Assembly (NCBI RefSeq): GCF_002217285.1
Contig: NZ_MUGW01000011.1
Coordinates: forward strand, 1 to 64,000
Reading direction: 5' to 3'
DNA length: 64,000 nt
Source of the DNA: Flavobacterium hercynium
GTDB taxonomy: Bacteria; Bacteroidota; Bacteroidia; Flavobacteriales; Flavobacteriaceae
How positions within the stretch are numbered: position 1 is the first letter of the stretch; every line of letters begins with the position of its first letter. This document shows, in pieces, positions 26,302-36,769 of this stretch. Both the position numbers and the translations under genes were made by a program. The notes under the pieces are model-generated. The model searched no databases. It was not told the origin of the DNA and worked only from the letters and a program-made list of their open reading frames with translations.

Positions 26302-29300
26302 TTATCTAAAACTGTTTCTGTTTTTGAATGTATACGTAAAATCAGAGGATTTTTTATTTCCGGGTAAGTTGTACTTCATCTCAATGTCGTAATTACCATA
26401 TCGCATAAACAAGAATCTACTATTCATAAAGCGTTTTGCAATCGACAAACTAGCTGCTACTCCATCAAAATAATCGTTCATAATCTGATTGTTCAGATCA
26501 ACCCAATCTTCCTTGTATAATAATGGCATGTTGTATTTATAAGGGAAATTTTCCTTCGTCCAGCTATGATTAATATCATTTTCAATACTAGTCATATAAT
26601 ACGCGTTTAGCGGTATTGCTTTTGCCGGTACAATACCATATTCTTCTGTATTTCTATTTCTTATAGTGTAAGAATCATTTACAGGATAATCTCTATACAA
26701 AAAAGGAAATATATCTGTTCTGAAATACTCATCATTTAGTTTAGACTGAGCTGCAATCAAAGGTTTATTGTCACTATAGGTTACTCCTTGAAGATCTGCC
26801 AGATCAAAAGCTTCATCACTGTTAATGGAGTTACTCAGGAAAATAACATCGGAATACAATACCCCAAAATTGTAACTTCTTGTCGCTATCGAATTCATTT
26901 TAGAAAGATACGTTTTATATTTACTGGTAGTAAACGAATAATTAAGTCGATCAATATCACCTTCGGCTTTGGACAATGCATCTGCCTGATTTTCTTTTAT
27001 TTCAATATCATTACCTTCATTATTAATACTATTTGATCTTGTACTGCTTACAGTATTATTTCTCGTAGCTGTTTTTAAGCTGCTTACAATAGAAAAATTA
27101 TACTTCTTCTGCTGATCGATATTTGGCAAGTCGTAATAAATCTGATTGGAGTTTGTTTCATACGTAAAAGCAGCAGCCTTTATGTTTGAAGTGCCATCTT
27201 CATTTAATTTTACTTTGGTTTCCCATTTGCCATCATCAAACAGATAATCCTGACCTCGTTTAAGCTGTACATAACCTTTTGGATATTCTTCTTCAAAGAA
27301 ATATTTCTGATCGACCACCGGATACGAATACTGTACATTATTTAACGGAATGTAATTTGGTGCACCTCCTGTTGTAAAACTTCTTTCTTCAAATTCTTTT
27401 GCAATTTGTCCATCAACTTTTATAGGCTGGAACACTCCATTTATCATTTTCTGAAAACTTACTTCTACTTGTACTTTTAATTTTTTATTAGGTGGTAAAA
27501 TATCTTTAGAAACAAAATTTACTCTGTCTTTCATCGAACTCCATTCAAACACACCCGGTATTTCAGTTGCTCCATCAAAAACTTTAAATTTTTCCAGTAT
27601 TATTTTATAAGTTACATCTCCCGAATCCTCAGGAATTACAAATGCTTCATTCACTTTCATAGAGAAAGCTGCTTGCGGTACTGCAAATACATCAATATCT
27701 CCTGAACCTTCTTTTGGGGTTACATCTGTAATTAATTTAATACCTCCTAACGGAGATCCGTCTTCGAACTGACATTGCTCTCCTATTTCAAATTTAAAAC
27801 GGAATTTTCCTTTTATCAATCCTCCCAAAATATTCATATTCCCTGCCATATAACCCTGCATCCAAACCGGATTTGGCAATTTTGCCTGTAGCAGTACTGC
27901 TGCACCTCCCGAAATAATTGGAACTTTTAATCGTAAAAAAGATAATTTAACTCTAATACCCAGCTCACCCTGCAGATAAGCATACGATTGTCCGTTAGCA
28001 TACCAGCCGTTTATTCCTACCTGATCGCCTGTATTAGAACATCTTGCCTGCTGGTAATCTTTTAGCATAATATCAAAGCCCATTCCTGCCTGAAAACGAG
28101 CATAGAACAACAAGAAACTTAAGTCTCCTGTGTCAAAATCTAAGCTGGCTCCAAACGCCATTCCTCCTCCGTTTTTCAATGAATTTTCATCACGCATGTA
28201 GTCCAGTTCTTTGACATCAACTCCCAAAATCTTTGCTACAACCGGCGGTGGTGGCGGACTTCCCGGTAAAACTGAACCTGCCATAAAATAACTGGTTGTT
28301 TTCAGGAATAGTCCTGCAACCCCTATTTTTACACCACATCGGTCATCCGGTGTTCCCAAATACATATACCAGTCCTGCGGATCTTTATGAAAAACAGCCC
28401 AGACCGCTCTTCCTCCGGGTCCTGTTCCTGATAAGAAATTACCTGGTGTGTTAATATAGGTATCCATGGTGGCGTGCAGTGAATTGTGCTCAAAGTCAAA
28501 TTCGATTGCTGTTGCCATTCTGATTCCAACATCTGCAGACAGTGGGCCTGGAATTGCTTTACTGGCTTCCGGAATATATTTACTGGCAAAAGAGCCTTGA
28601 AGATCGGATTCGCTTACGCCTAAAAAACTTGATTTTGCCGTTACGTCACCAGCAACCTTTCCGATCAGATCATTGATCTTTTTCATACCCGGTATTTTAG
28701 CCATAACATTTGCTTTACCAAAAATAGCCAGTCTGTTTACTCCTCCTCTTGAGTTGAACGCTATTTCAAAACCTGCTTCGCCATCGCAAATCGTTTCTGA
28801 TCCTATATGGAAATAAATTAAGGCTTTCAATCCTAAATTTATCTTTTCATCCGGTGTATAACTTAAACCCGATGTAGAAAAATCACCAATAGGAATATCT
28901 GAATTTCTTCGCATTTTATAGTATGCACCTCCTCCAAAACCGGTAATCATAAAAGGAGTTCCGGGTGTAGGCGGAAATTTTACTGCTGCATCAAAATACC
29001 AGTATCGGAATGTTTTTCTCCCAAAAATAGCTTTGGCGCGAACATTCACTATACTAGCAATATCGACTTCCAGATCTGCATTAAAACCATTTCCATATAC
29101 AGGATCATCTTCCATTAAGATTAAACCTCCTTTAATGCTCAATGAGCCAAATTTGCAATCGATATTAATAGCCGACAGATCTAATCCGTCGTACCTGCAT
29201 TTTTGCCTGATGCCGTCATCGTACATTTTTCCTTTTATACCAATTCTGGCGGTGGCACTTGCTCCTACAGCATCCATTAAATTGATACCAAGATCAAAAT

Positions 29301-30972
29301 CGATTCGGGTATTGTCGCCGTCCATCGCAACGTTTATATTACCGATCGAAACAGGAAAATTACTAAACGAAACGGTGCCTGCATAACCCATATTTCGAAC
29401 TGAAATTATCGGGGAAACAGTTTGCAATTGCAGATCTTCAAAAGTAATTCCTTTAAAATCAATTGCTTTATCTCCTTCTACGGCTTTATCGTCTGTTGCT
29501 TTTTTATTGGTAGCAAAGGATATCGTTCCGTTTAGGTTGGCTTTTGGCAAAAAGCGTCCTTCTACTAACGCTAATTCCACAGAACTATTGGGTAGTAGCA
29601 ACGCTTTGGCTTTCCATAAATCAAATGAAATGGAGTCTTTGGTAACTACGTTTAAACGGTATTCGTTCATCGAAATAAAACCATTGTAAGCCAGACCTGC
29701 TTTAGTCGTTTTGCCACTTGCATCTTTTTCTGATTTCTTTTCCGTAGTTGGTTTACTTATTGGTAAAAGGATCTGCCCGTTTAAATTGGCCTTTACAAAT
29801 GTATTGGCAGCAATCGTTACATCAATATGATCCAATGAATACGCCCAGGCTTTTTCTTTGCTTGTAACGCCCTGCTCCAGCGGAAAAACATTATCGGCAT
29901 AAAATGTTCCTGAAACACCGTATCGGTCTATAATAAGATTTTGAGCTCCAACGGTTACACGCTCCTGTTTGGAAGCCGTTTCACCGGTTTGAAATTCTTT
30001 TGGTAAACCTACCCTGAAATTCTGTATAAAAATTCCTTTCCAGGATTCCTGACTTGGCATCAGCAATCCGTTTTTGAAGTAATAATCCGGAAAAGCTACA
30101 CCGGGACTGTTTTTAAGATCACTTAAATCCAGTACGGCATTACTGACCATAAATTCAAAATTCCCATCATAATCTTTACCATTTCGTTTCTCTTTTAAAA
30201 CAAAAGGCTGCAAATCTACATTTACTACAATATCATTCCAGTTGCCTGCCATAAAATTAAACTCTCCTCTAACTCTATTCGGAATTGGAACTTGTTTTCC
30301 GTTGTAATACGTTTTAGTAACGGTTGTTTTGGCTTCATTAACTGTTTTTGATACCGGATCTATAGGCAATATTAAGTCCCTTGAAAATTCTACTGCTCCG
30401 GAAATTTTCATTTCTTTAAATCCATCACAATCTATGGTTACATAGGTTAAATCTGCCGTAGCACCAGTGTCCATATTAAAACCACCGTATAAGGATACTT
30501 GCCATTTGTTTTCACTAAACGGAATCTCAACATTACCCAGTAATACCAATTTTGCTTCGCCAATGATACCTCCCTGATGTGATAGTTTTACATCATTTGC
30601 TCCAAAGAACAATTGCATGGGTTGCCCATTTTTATCCTTTTGTGGAATATCTACTCTGCAAAAAACAGTTAGCGTAGTATATTCAGGAGAAAAAATAGCT
30701 TTTGTAATTCCGATCGAGTACTGAACATTGCTTACCGTGTTGCGGATACCCACCGGAAGTTCTGTTAGTTCCTGATTGGAAAATTTATCTACCCAGCGGT
30801 CCGCTTTTTCAATTTTGGTTATAGTACTGGATGCCGCACTTACTTCTTTTGAAGCGGTTAGATCCTGACCATACGAAAATGAAATAGCAAATAAGAATAG
30901 TAAAAAGAATAACTGTAAATTAATTGTCTTTTTAGTCGGCGTGTAAGTAGTCATTGTTATGAATTTGAGCAT
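26302..30972 (-). CDS. Giant exported protein, copy 2 gene 6 (1556 aa)
   Basis: Paralogue of the 1577-residue copy 1 protein over its whole length. I use the ATG at 30,972 (MLKFITMTTYTPTKK) because it reproduces the 35-base gap to gene 5 seen in copy 1. A longer in-frame start at 31,008 would overlap gene 5. The signal peptide ends FSYGQ. Shared landmarks are FCRVDIPQKDKNG, MITGFGGGAYYKMRRN, the Pro-rich GSPPPPPVV and the C-terminal beta-rich modules (RSFTTGGAPNYIPLNNVQY). No catalytic motif, lipobox or sorting tail is visible. It is likely a structural outer-membrane/periplasmic component, and its retention at full length in both copies argues for an essential role in the system. Confidence 0.65.
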   Translation of the reverse strand: MLKFITMTTYTPTKKTINLQLFFLLFLFAISFSYGQDLTASKEVSAASSTITKIEKADRWVDKFSNQELTELPVGIRNTVSNVQYSIGITKAIFSPEYTTLTVFCRVDIPQKDKNGQPMQLFFGANDVKLSHQGGIIGEAKLVLLGNVEIPFSENKWQVSLYGGFNMDTGATADLTYVTIDCDGFKEMKISGAVEFSRDLILPIDPVSKTVNEAKTTVTKTYYNGKQVPIPNRVRGEFNFMAGNWNDIVVNVDLQPFVLKEKRNGKDYDGNFEFMVSNAVLDLSDLKNSPGVAFPDYYFKNGLLMPSQESWKGIFIQNFRVGLPKEFQTGETASKQERVTVGAQNLIIDRYGVSGTFYADNVFPLEQGVTSKEKAWAYSLDHIDVTIAANTFVKANLNGQILLPISKPTTEKKSEKDASGKTTKAGLAYNGFISMNEYRLNVVTKDSISFDLWKAKALLLPNSSVELALVEGRFLPKANLNGTISFATNKKATDDKAVEGDKAIDFKGITFEDLQLQTVSPIISVRNMGYAGTVSFSNFPVSIGNINVAMDGDNTRIDFDLGINLMDAVGASATARIGIKGKMYDDGIRQKCRYDGLDLSAINIDCKFGSLSIKGGLILMEDDPVYGNGFNADLEVDIASIVNVRAKAIFGRKTFRYWYFDAAVKFPPTPGTPFMITGFGGGAYYKMRRNSDIPIGDFSTSGLSYTPDEKINLGLKALIYFHIGSETICDGEAGFEIAFNSRGGVNRLAIFGKANVMAKIPGMKKINDLIGKVAGDVTAKSSFLGVSESDLQGSFASKYIPEASKAIPGPLSADVGIRMATAIEFDFEHNSLHATMDTYINTPGNFLSGTGPGGRAVWAVFHKDPQDWYMYLGTPDDRCGVKIGVAGLFLKTTSYFMAGSVLPGSPPPPPVVAKILGVDVKELDYMRDENSLKNGGGMAFGASLDFDTGDLSFLLFYARFQAGMGFDIMLKDYQQARCSNTGDQVGINGWYANGQSYAYLQGELGIRVKLSFLRLKVPIISGGAAVLLQAKLPNPVWMQGYMAGNMNILGGLIKGKFRFKFEIGEQCQFEDGSPLGGIKLITDVTPKEGSGDIDVFAVPQAAFSMKVNEAFVIPEDSGDVTYKIILEKFKVFDGATEIPGVFEWSSMKDRVNFVSKDILPPNKKLKVQVEVSFQKMINGVFQPIKVDGQIAKEFEERSFTTGGAPNYIPLNNVQYSYPVVDQKYFFEEEYPKGYVQLKRGQDYLFDDGKWETKVKLNEDGTSNIKAAAFTYETNSNQIYYDLPNIDQQKKYNFSIVSSLKTATRNNTVSSTRSNSINNEGNDIEIKENQADALSKAEGDIDRLNYSFTTSKYKTYLSKMNSIATRSYNFGVLYSDVIFLSNSINSDEAFDLADLQGVTYSDNKPLIAAQSKLNDEYFRTDIFPFLYRDYPVNDSYTIRNRNTEEYGIVPAKAIPLNAYYMTSIENDINHSWTKENFPYKYNMPLLYKEDWVDLNNQIMNDYFDGVAASLSIAKRFMNSRFLFMRYGNYDIEMKYNLPGNKKSSDFTYTFKNRNSFR

Positions 30973-31007
30973 AGCAGTTTCTTTTATATTTTTGGATTTT
31001 AATTTCA

Positions 31008-32714
31008 TTAGAAAGAATATCCATAATTAAAATTCAACATTAAATCATTATTTTGAGGTCGGCCTGTTGAACTCCGAAACATCGAAATCAGACCTAATGT
31101 AAAATTGTGTTTTTGCAGCAACATATACGTGTTGTTGAACTTGATACCAAAAACGGAACTACTGGTTACGTTACTCTCCGTATTATTATAGAGTAAACCG
31201 AAATTGGTATTCATTTTATCTTTTAATAATTTTTTAGAAACTCCTACTGAAGCTCCTACAGATGAATTATCAAATTGAGACACCTGATTTTCTGTATAAT
31301 TTATCGAACTGTTAAAAGATGTCTTTATCCCTGTAAAGTTGATTGTATGAGCAAGATTATAATTCTGTACGGTGCTTGCCTGTCCTCGTCTGATCACGCC
31401 TCCCTGTTGATTGGCCTGACCCGCAATACTGTAATTGAAATTTACATTTTGGTTTTTCTTTTTTCCAAAAGCGTAGGTCAGATTAAAATTGGCATTCTGA
31501 GACAATTGCCTGTAATTTAAAGTATCTGCAGGTACCACAATAGGATTATTGATAATCTCAAACTGATCCAGTCTTTTATTGGTATAAGTTGAGAAATTAG
31601 AATAACTTCCGTTGAAACTTAACTGATCTGAAATTTTATAATTCATATTCAAAGATCCTACTACACGTTTGGAATCCTGTTTTTTATCTTGTGCCAGATT
31701 ATCTCTCTGATATCCCAGACTGGCAGAAAAGTTAATGTTATCCTTATAAAAAGGACGCGAAAACCGCAGTGCAATATTTTCTAAATCGTTATTAAAATAC
31801 ATAGCGCCTAAAGTGTAATAATTGGGATCGATACGTTCGTATGTTAGTCCTAATTTGCTTTTTTGAATGGCATAATCGAAATTGACATTCAATGCATTTA
31901 AATATTCGGTGTTTTCCTTTGCCGAAAAAATTTTATCACGAAAATTTCCTCCTGCTCTGTAATTGGCACGGGAATCTTCAGTGACTACAGACATGGCATA
32001 TTCCACATCAAAAGTTAAATTACTTAATAACGATGTATTAAAAGTTAAACTGTTTACCCAGTTTTCTTTTGGTGTTACGCCTTTCTCTTCTCCTACAAAC
32101 TGCAGCGAATTTGCATTGTCTTTGGCATAAAAACCAATCCACCCAATTTTATACTTTTCTTTTTCGAAACTCGTTTTTACACCATATCCATAACGCTCGT
32201 ATACCGGAACGCCGCCTAAAGCTTCGTCTTCTGCGACTGCTTTAAATATTTGTCCTCCCATCAAGCTCACTTTAAAAGGTCCTCTTGGTGTTAGTTCCAG
32301 ACCAATTCCCTTAAACGGAATGCCGCTTAAGGTATAAGGAGAAAAAGTCATACTCGCATTCCCAATATAGGCTTTGATCCATTTGTATTTTGGCATTATA
32401 CAAATTCGGTTAAAATCAAAAGGTGCTGTGTAACCTAAATTCTCTCCCTGATTCGTAATACTGTAAAAAACAGGTACGCTAAAGCTGAAAGCTGAAAAAT
32501 TTAAACTTCCCGACAGCAAGTACGTAAAAGGCTCACGAGAACTGTCCTGATTCGAATCGTAAAATACGGTATTGGCATTTAATGCTCCACTTACTTTAAA
32601 ATTAGGCTTGTAAACATTTTCTAAATCAACATCTTGTGCGTAGGCGTTTTTACTTAGTAAACAGACAAAAACAACAAACACCCAAAATAAATTCTTTTTA
32701 TTTTCTATTATCAT
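31008..32714 (-). CDS. Outer-membrane beta-barrel, copy 2 gene 5
   Basis: A 568-residue barrel, strongly similar to the copy 1 protein throughout (FKVSGALNANTVFYDSNQD; YTLGAMYFNNDLENIALRFSR; C-terminal LNFNYGYSF). The signal peptide ends NAYAQ. The final residue is phenylalanine, as expected for insertion by the Bam machinery. It starts 12 bases after the PKD lipoprotein gene and precedes the giant gene by 35 bases. I infer an outer-membrane partner for the carrier or giant protein; there is no homology I can name to a characterised transporter. Confidence 0.75.
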   Translation of the reverse strand: MIIENKKNLFWVFVVFVCLLSKNAYAQDVDLENVYKPNFKVSGALNANTVFYDSNQDSSREPFTYLLSGSLNFSAFSFSVPVFYSITNQGENLGYTAPFDFNRICIMPKYKWIKAYIGNASMTFSPYTLSGIPFKGIGLELTPRGPFKVSLMGGQIFKAVAEDEALGGVPVYERYGYGVKTSFEKEKYKIGWIGFYAKDNANSLQFVGEEKGVTPKENWVNSLTFNTSLLSNLTFDVEYAMSVVTEDSRANYRAGGNFRDKIFSAKENTEYLNALNVNFDYAIQKSKLGLTYERIDPNYYTLGAMYFNNDLENIALRFSRPFYKDNINFSASLGYQRDNLAQDKKQDSKRVVGSLNMNYKISDQLSFNGSYSNFSTYTNKRLDQFEIINNPIVVPADTLNYRQLSQNANFNLTYAFGKKKNQNVNFNYSIAGQANQQGGVIRRGQASTVQNYNLAHTINFTGIKTSFNSSINYTENQVSQFDNSSVGASVGVSKKLLKDKMNTNFGLLYNNTESNVTSSSVFGIKFNNTYMLLQKHNFTLGLISMFRSSTGRPQNNDLMLNFNYGYSF

Positions 32715-32726
32715 TAGTAAGCGACC

Positions 32727-34070
32727 TTATTGTTTTTGTACTTTGATGTCACATAAAATATAGGACTCCGTTCCGTTTTTGACCATTTCTTTTATTTTAA
32801 TGGCGCCTTTTCGTCCATCTTGTGTTTTAAACAAAATGATACGTGGATACGTATTGCCAAATTCTTGTGCTCCTGCCGCACTATAATTTATATTTAATCC
32901 TTTTAGGGGATTATCATTTACCATGGCATCAAATTGGGCTTCTGTAAAATTCAAACCACAATTGCATAAATTTTGTGAATTGATAAAGACTGTATTTTGT
33001 GCATTTTTCAAGGGCAGAAAACCAAAATTACCTGCCTGATCCGGCGAAATGAACTTGTTTGAACCAAAATTGCTGTTTAAACCCTGAAAAACGATATCGA
33101 TCAAAGGACTGTTTTGCGCTGTAATTTCATTGGCTTTATACACCAATCTCGTTGTCGTCGAAAACATCGCGCCTACACTATTCGTAGTATGCGCTGCATT
33201 TATTCCTAACTGCACATCGGTAAGAACACGTAGATTGGTATCGGGTAAAACTGTTATTGATGTGGTGGAAATATGACTTGTTTTATCGTTAAAAACTTCC
33301 AGCGTAACCTGATGCTCTCCCACTGTAGAGAAAGTCACAACCGGATTTTCTACTGTTGAAGTGGCAGGTGAACCGCCCTCAAATGTCCATTTATAAGTTG
33401 TAGCACTTATTGATTTGTTTATGAAATTAATTACAACCGGATTTTGATAATCATCGTCTTCAAATTTTGATTCATATACAAAGGCACTCACCAGATAAGG
33501 CGCTACATTGATGGTCTGAATTTGTTTTTCTGACTCAAATCCGTTAGAAACTGTTAGGGTAATTATATGTTCTCCCGGTGTTGTAAAAACTACATTAGGC
33601 GGTGTTTTTCCGGTAAAAGAAGCTGGTATTCCGTCCTGAAAATCCCACTGAAAGGTTAAACCTTCTCCGGGTGTTGTATTAGTAAGTACTACCTCAACTG
33701 GTGAAAAAGTACTTTTTATAATTTCATGCTTAAACTGAATGTGAATTCCCTCTTTTATTTCAATTGTTTTGCTAATGTCACGGATTTCTCCGTCTACATT
33801 GGTAAGGTGCAGTTTAATAGCATAGGTACCTTGTTTTTCATACAAGATCTCCCCCGGATTTTTTTCCGAGGATGTTGCAGGACTTCCACCTTCAAATTCC
33901 CATTGATAGGTATCAGCACCGGTAACCTGATTGTCGATTTTTATGATAACAGGAACCGATTCATCAGCGTTTACATACGAAGTCGTAAAATCGCCTTCTA
34001 TCAAAATAGAAGTTTCCTGATAACATGATGTAATAACAATAAATAATAATAAAAGTAAAGTTTTCTTCAT
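32727..34070 (-). CDS. Three-PKD-domain lipoprotein, copy 2 gene 4
   Basis: A 447-residue lipoprotein (ITSCYQ, lipid Cys at 16) equal in length to the copy 1 protein and nearly identical in layout. PKD cores are YQWEFEGG, FQWDFQDG and YKWTFEGG, and the C-terminal domain carries NLCNCGLNF. In this copy the gene is separated from the carrier gene by 8.4 kb of toxin-immunity and accessory genes. A 12-base inverted repeat (34,084-34,095 with 34,105-34,116) lies just upstream but lacks a U-tract on the minus strand, so I do not call it a terminator. Confidence 0.8.
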   Translation of the reverse strand: MKKTLLLLLFIVITSCYQETSILIEGDFTTSYVNADESVPVIIKIDNQVTGADTYQWEFEGGSPATSSEKNPGEILYEKQGTYAIKLHLTNVDGEIRDISKTIEIKEGIHIQFKHEIIKSTFSPVEVVLTNTTPGEGLTFQWDFQDGIPASFTGKTPPNVVFTTPGEHIITLTVSNGFESEKQIQTINVAPYLVSAFVYESKFEDDDYQNPVVINFINKSISATTYKWTFEGGSPATSTVENPVVTFSTVGEHQVTLEVFNDKTSHISTTSITVLPDTNLRVLTDVQLGINAAHTTNSVGAMFSTTTRLVYKANEITAQNSPLIDIVFQGLNSNFGSNKFISPDQAGNFGFLPLKNAQNTVFINSQNLCNCGLNFTEAQFDAMVNDNPLKGLNINYSAAGAQEFGNTYPRIILFKTQDGRKGAIKIKEMVKNGTESYILCDIKVQKQ

Positions 34071-34131
34071 TCAGTATTTTTTTAAACACTACAACTTCTT
34101 TAAGGTTGTAGTGTTTTATCTTAGACAGTTT

Positions 34132-35148
34132 TTATTTACCTAATGCATCAAATTTAGATTGATAATCTGAAATTTTAATTAACAAGTCACTTGTTGCCAG
34201 ATACATCACGTTTCCTTTAAACTTTAAGCCTGTAACAGTTTTGAAATTGGTATAATATTGTCTATTATCTTTTCTAATTTTAACACTCCAATCCTTATAA
34301 AGGGATAAATCATTATTTTGAAGATTCAATTTATAGATTCCTTTTTCTGAAACGACAACATGTAAATTATTATTTGCATCAAAAGCCAGATCCTTATATA
34401 CATTCACACCTGGTGTCGAAATCAATGTTGTTACTGTCCATTTATTATTCAAAAATTCTAATTTCCTGATATAAGAAATTCCATCAGAAGTGCCATTACT
34501 TTTATAATTGTTATCAATTAAATAGAAAATGTTTTTATGAAAAAGTATCTTTGTAATACCCCCAAATCCTGCCTCTAATCCATCACCATCCTTTATTTCT
34601 TCCTTTCCTGAACCTGCAATAAAAACATCAGTACCTAACTCAGGGATAATACGTTTTATATTATTGCTTGTATAATCAAAAACAAAATAGGAACCATCAT
34701 TGGCATTACAAATAATTCCAAGTCTAGCTAATTTCGCAAAAGGAGAGCTTTCAGCCTGCATCACATAAAATGGATTTAACTGTTGAAAATTATTCTCAAA
34801 TCGAAATATTTTATCTGAATCATTAGTCTTATTTGGCGAAATCAACAAAAGTTCTCCACTTTGAGAAAACACTAACTTAGGAAAAGTAAAATCTAAAGTT
34901 TTAAGTACTGTTGTTTTTCCTTCTGCATCAATTTGCTCAATATAAGGATATATTCTATCAGATTTAATGTTTACATTATAAACCAAATTATCAGTCGTTA
35001 TAACAAAATCACCTTGATTTTCAGCTATAAAGTCAGTTTGTATTTCTTCTTTATCTACAATGTTCACTGACTCATTGTCTGAGCTGGAACAGCTATTCAG
35101 TATTAAAAAAAGTTGCAATGCTACTATTGTTAAAATTCTTGTTTTCAT
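34132..35148 (-). CDS. Propeller-like lipoprotein (338 aa)
   Basis: Lipoprotein signal LFLILNSC (lipid Cys about residue 20) followed by a Ser/Asp-rich linker. The rest shows repeated short beta-strand units (NHL/TolB-like: GDFVITTDNLVYNV, GSYFVFDYTSNNIKR, KDLAFDANNNLHVV, VTGLKFKGNVMYLAT) consistent with a six- to seven-bladed propeller. It is probably a surface or periplasmic recognition protein. Its start codon is immediately preceded by a 13-copy 10-bp minisatellite, which replaces any normal ribosome-binding region. It has no counterpart in copy 1. A 12-base hairpin follows the stop. Confidence 0.65.
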   Translation of the reverse strand: MKTRILTIVALQLFLILNSCSSSDNESVNIVDKEEIQTDFIAENQGDFVITTDNLVYNVNIKSDRIYPYIEQIDAEGKTTVLKTLDFTFPKLVFSQSGELLLISPNKTNDSDKIFRFENNFQQLNPFYVMQAESSPFAKLARLGIICNANDGSYFVFDYTSNNIKRIIPELGTDVFIAGSGKEEIKDGDGLEAGFGGITKILFHKNIFYLIDNNYKSNGTSDGISYIRKLEFLNNKWTVTTLISTPGVNVYKDLAFDANNNLHVVVSEKGIYKLNLQNNDLSLYKDWSVKIRKDNRQYYTNFKTVTGLKFKGNVMYLATSDLLIKISDYQSKFDALGK

Positions 35149-35280
35149 TTTTATTCTTTTTATTCTTTTTATTCTTTTTATTCTTTTTATTCTTTTTATT
35201 CTTTTTATTCTTTTTATTCTTTTTATTCTTTTTATTCTTTTTATTCTTTTTATTCTTTTTATTCTTTTTATTCTTTTTTA
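35149..35280. repeat. 10-bp minisatellite, about 13 copies
   Basis: About 13 head-to-tail copies of TTATTCTTTT (minus strand AAAAGAATAA), the last with an extra T. The array fills the whole spacer between the stop of the 485-residue gene (35,281) and the ATG of the 338-residue lipoprotein (35,148). On the transcribed strand it supplies purine-rich AAAAAG runs directly ahead of the start codon. Frames read through it on the plus strand are artefacts. Confidence 0.97.
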
Positions 35281-36738
35281 TTACTTATTACAATTGCTTT
35301 TGTAATCTTCTAAAACTTTAATCAATCCTTCTAACGTTTTAAAATCATGCTTTTCAAATACAACTGCATCGCATTTCAGATACTCGCTTACATTTTTCTT
35401 TAACTTACCATTACTTACTTTAGTAGTAAAAAGACCGTTTTCCTGAGCTTTTATTTTTAGTATTAATTCTTCTAAATTGTTTGGAGAAGCTAAAACCATA
35501 AGACCATTATCTTCATGCAAAATCTTGTAAAAAACTGCATTATCACCATTTAAAGCTCTTATTCCTGAAGACAATATACTTCCGCCTTTAGCAGTTAAAC
35601 CAATAAAACATTCTTTACTTTCCTCTGTACAAAAACGAATTCCTGATTTTGCGAGATAAATATTTTTATTATCTGTCTGATACAATTTCTGACCCGGAAC
35701 AAAAGTGTTGTTTCCATTTATTTTTTCAGAAGCGATTTGTTCAAATTCTATCTTAAAAACGCCTGCTGTTTTTTCTCCCTTTTCATTAACAACAAATCCC
35801 TTTTTATCATAAATATTTACTGACTTTAATTTATCAGCTTCATACCTTTCCTGATTCAATTTTGCCTGCTCTTGTTTTTGCTGCATGTTCTGAGCTCTAA
35901 TTCTGTTTTCGATCTCCATGCCTTGATGTTGCAATGTGTAACCTTCTCCTATCAAAGCTCTTACTATATTCATGGCGGTTATATCTTTGCTCATTTTATA
36001 ACCTATGGGATTACCACTGTTATCAAATGGTACTTTGAATATCCTTCTGTCAGCAGTGATTAATTCCTGATTCAAAAAACTATTATAATCTAACATTGTA
36101 CCTCCTCTTGCGAACCAGGTTGCTGTAAGATAATTGTCTAAATCTAGAATTTCGTATTGCACTTCTCCATTATTAGAAGGTGATGTCATTTTTACATATC
36201 CGATTCTTTTATCATTTGGATCCGGATTTTGTGCTTTTATACTGTAAATTGTACCTGCATCATCAATCGTTAATTTATACGCATTTATAGCATTATTTAT
36301 CTGGTCTTTTTCATTTTGCTCTGCTAATAATTTGGCAGAAACACCCGTTGCCTCTCCATTAATAAAGCTTTCCGTTAGTGCTGCATTTAAACCATCTGCA
36401 CTCAAATATTGATGCTCCACCAATGCCGCTATAACACTTTTCTCATTATTAAAAGGATTAAACTTTCCAAGCGTAAAAGCAATTTCATTGAATTTCGCTG
36501 TTCCTTCATTTTTTAACAGCATAATAGGAATAGCAGGAACCGGTAATACTTGCTTTAACTCAACAATAAGACTGTAACTTTTTTCTAAATTCGAGATTTT
36601 AAAATTTGGCTTTTTCCCTTCGACATACCCAATTGTTTTGTTATCGAGTTTGATCTCTCCTTTGCTTATCTTGATTTTTTGAGCAAAACTGCCCACACTT
36701 AATAGCAATACCAGTAAGACTAAAATATTTTTTTTCAT
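35281..36738 (-). CDS. Secreted protein of unknown function (485 aa)
   Basis: Signal peptide MKKNILVLLVLLLSVGSFAQ, no lipobox, no membrane segment. An N-terminal beta region (IKISKGEIKLDNKTIGYVEG) is followed by a mixed region with a long charged helix around residues 275-300 (NRIRAQNMQQKQEQAKLNQE, coiled-coil-like) and a C-terminal part with two Cys-containing stretches (RFCTEESKECFIG). No family recognised. It lies between the two lipoproteins in the accessory block of copy 2, and the minisatellite starts immediately after its stop. Confidence 0.6.
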   Translation of the reverse strand: MKKNILVLLVLLLSVGSFAQKIKISKGEIKLDNKTIGYVEGKKPNFKISNLEKSYSLIVELKQVLPVPAIPIMLLKNEGTAKFNEIAFTLGKFNPFNNEKSVIAALVEHQYLSADGLNAALTESFINGEATGVSAKLLAEQNEKDQINNAINAYKLTIDDAGTIYSIKAQNPDPNDKRIGYVKMTSPSNNGEVQYEILDLDNYLTATWFARGGTMLDYNSFLNQELITADRRIFKVPFDNSGNPIGYKMSKDITAMNIVRALIGEGYTLQHQGMEIENRIRAQNMQQKQEQAKLNQERYEADKLKSVNIYDKKGFVVNEKGEKTAGVFKIEFEQIASEKINGNNTFVPGQKLYQTDNKNIYLAKSGIRFCTEESKECFIGLTAKGGSILSSGIRALNGDNAVFYKILHEDNGLMVLASPNNLEELILKIKAQENGLFTTKVSNGKLKKNVSEYLKCDAVVFEKHDFKTLEGLIKVLEDYKSNCNK

Positions 36739-36769
36739 GTTTTTTATTCTGTACTCCTGAAGAAGATTT

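Noticed and set aside
34084..34116. 12-bp inverted repeat as terminator between the 338-residue lipoprotein and gene 4 of copy 2
   Set aside because: A perfect stem, but followed by A-rich rather than U-rich sequence on the minus strand, so intrinsic termination is not supported; it may still be an RNA hairpin.
35060..35321. Two plus-strand frames rich in Phe-Ile-Leu over the minisatellite
   Set aside because: They are translations of the 10-bp repeat in two frames; no start signal and no non-repeat content.
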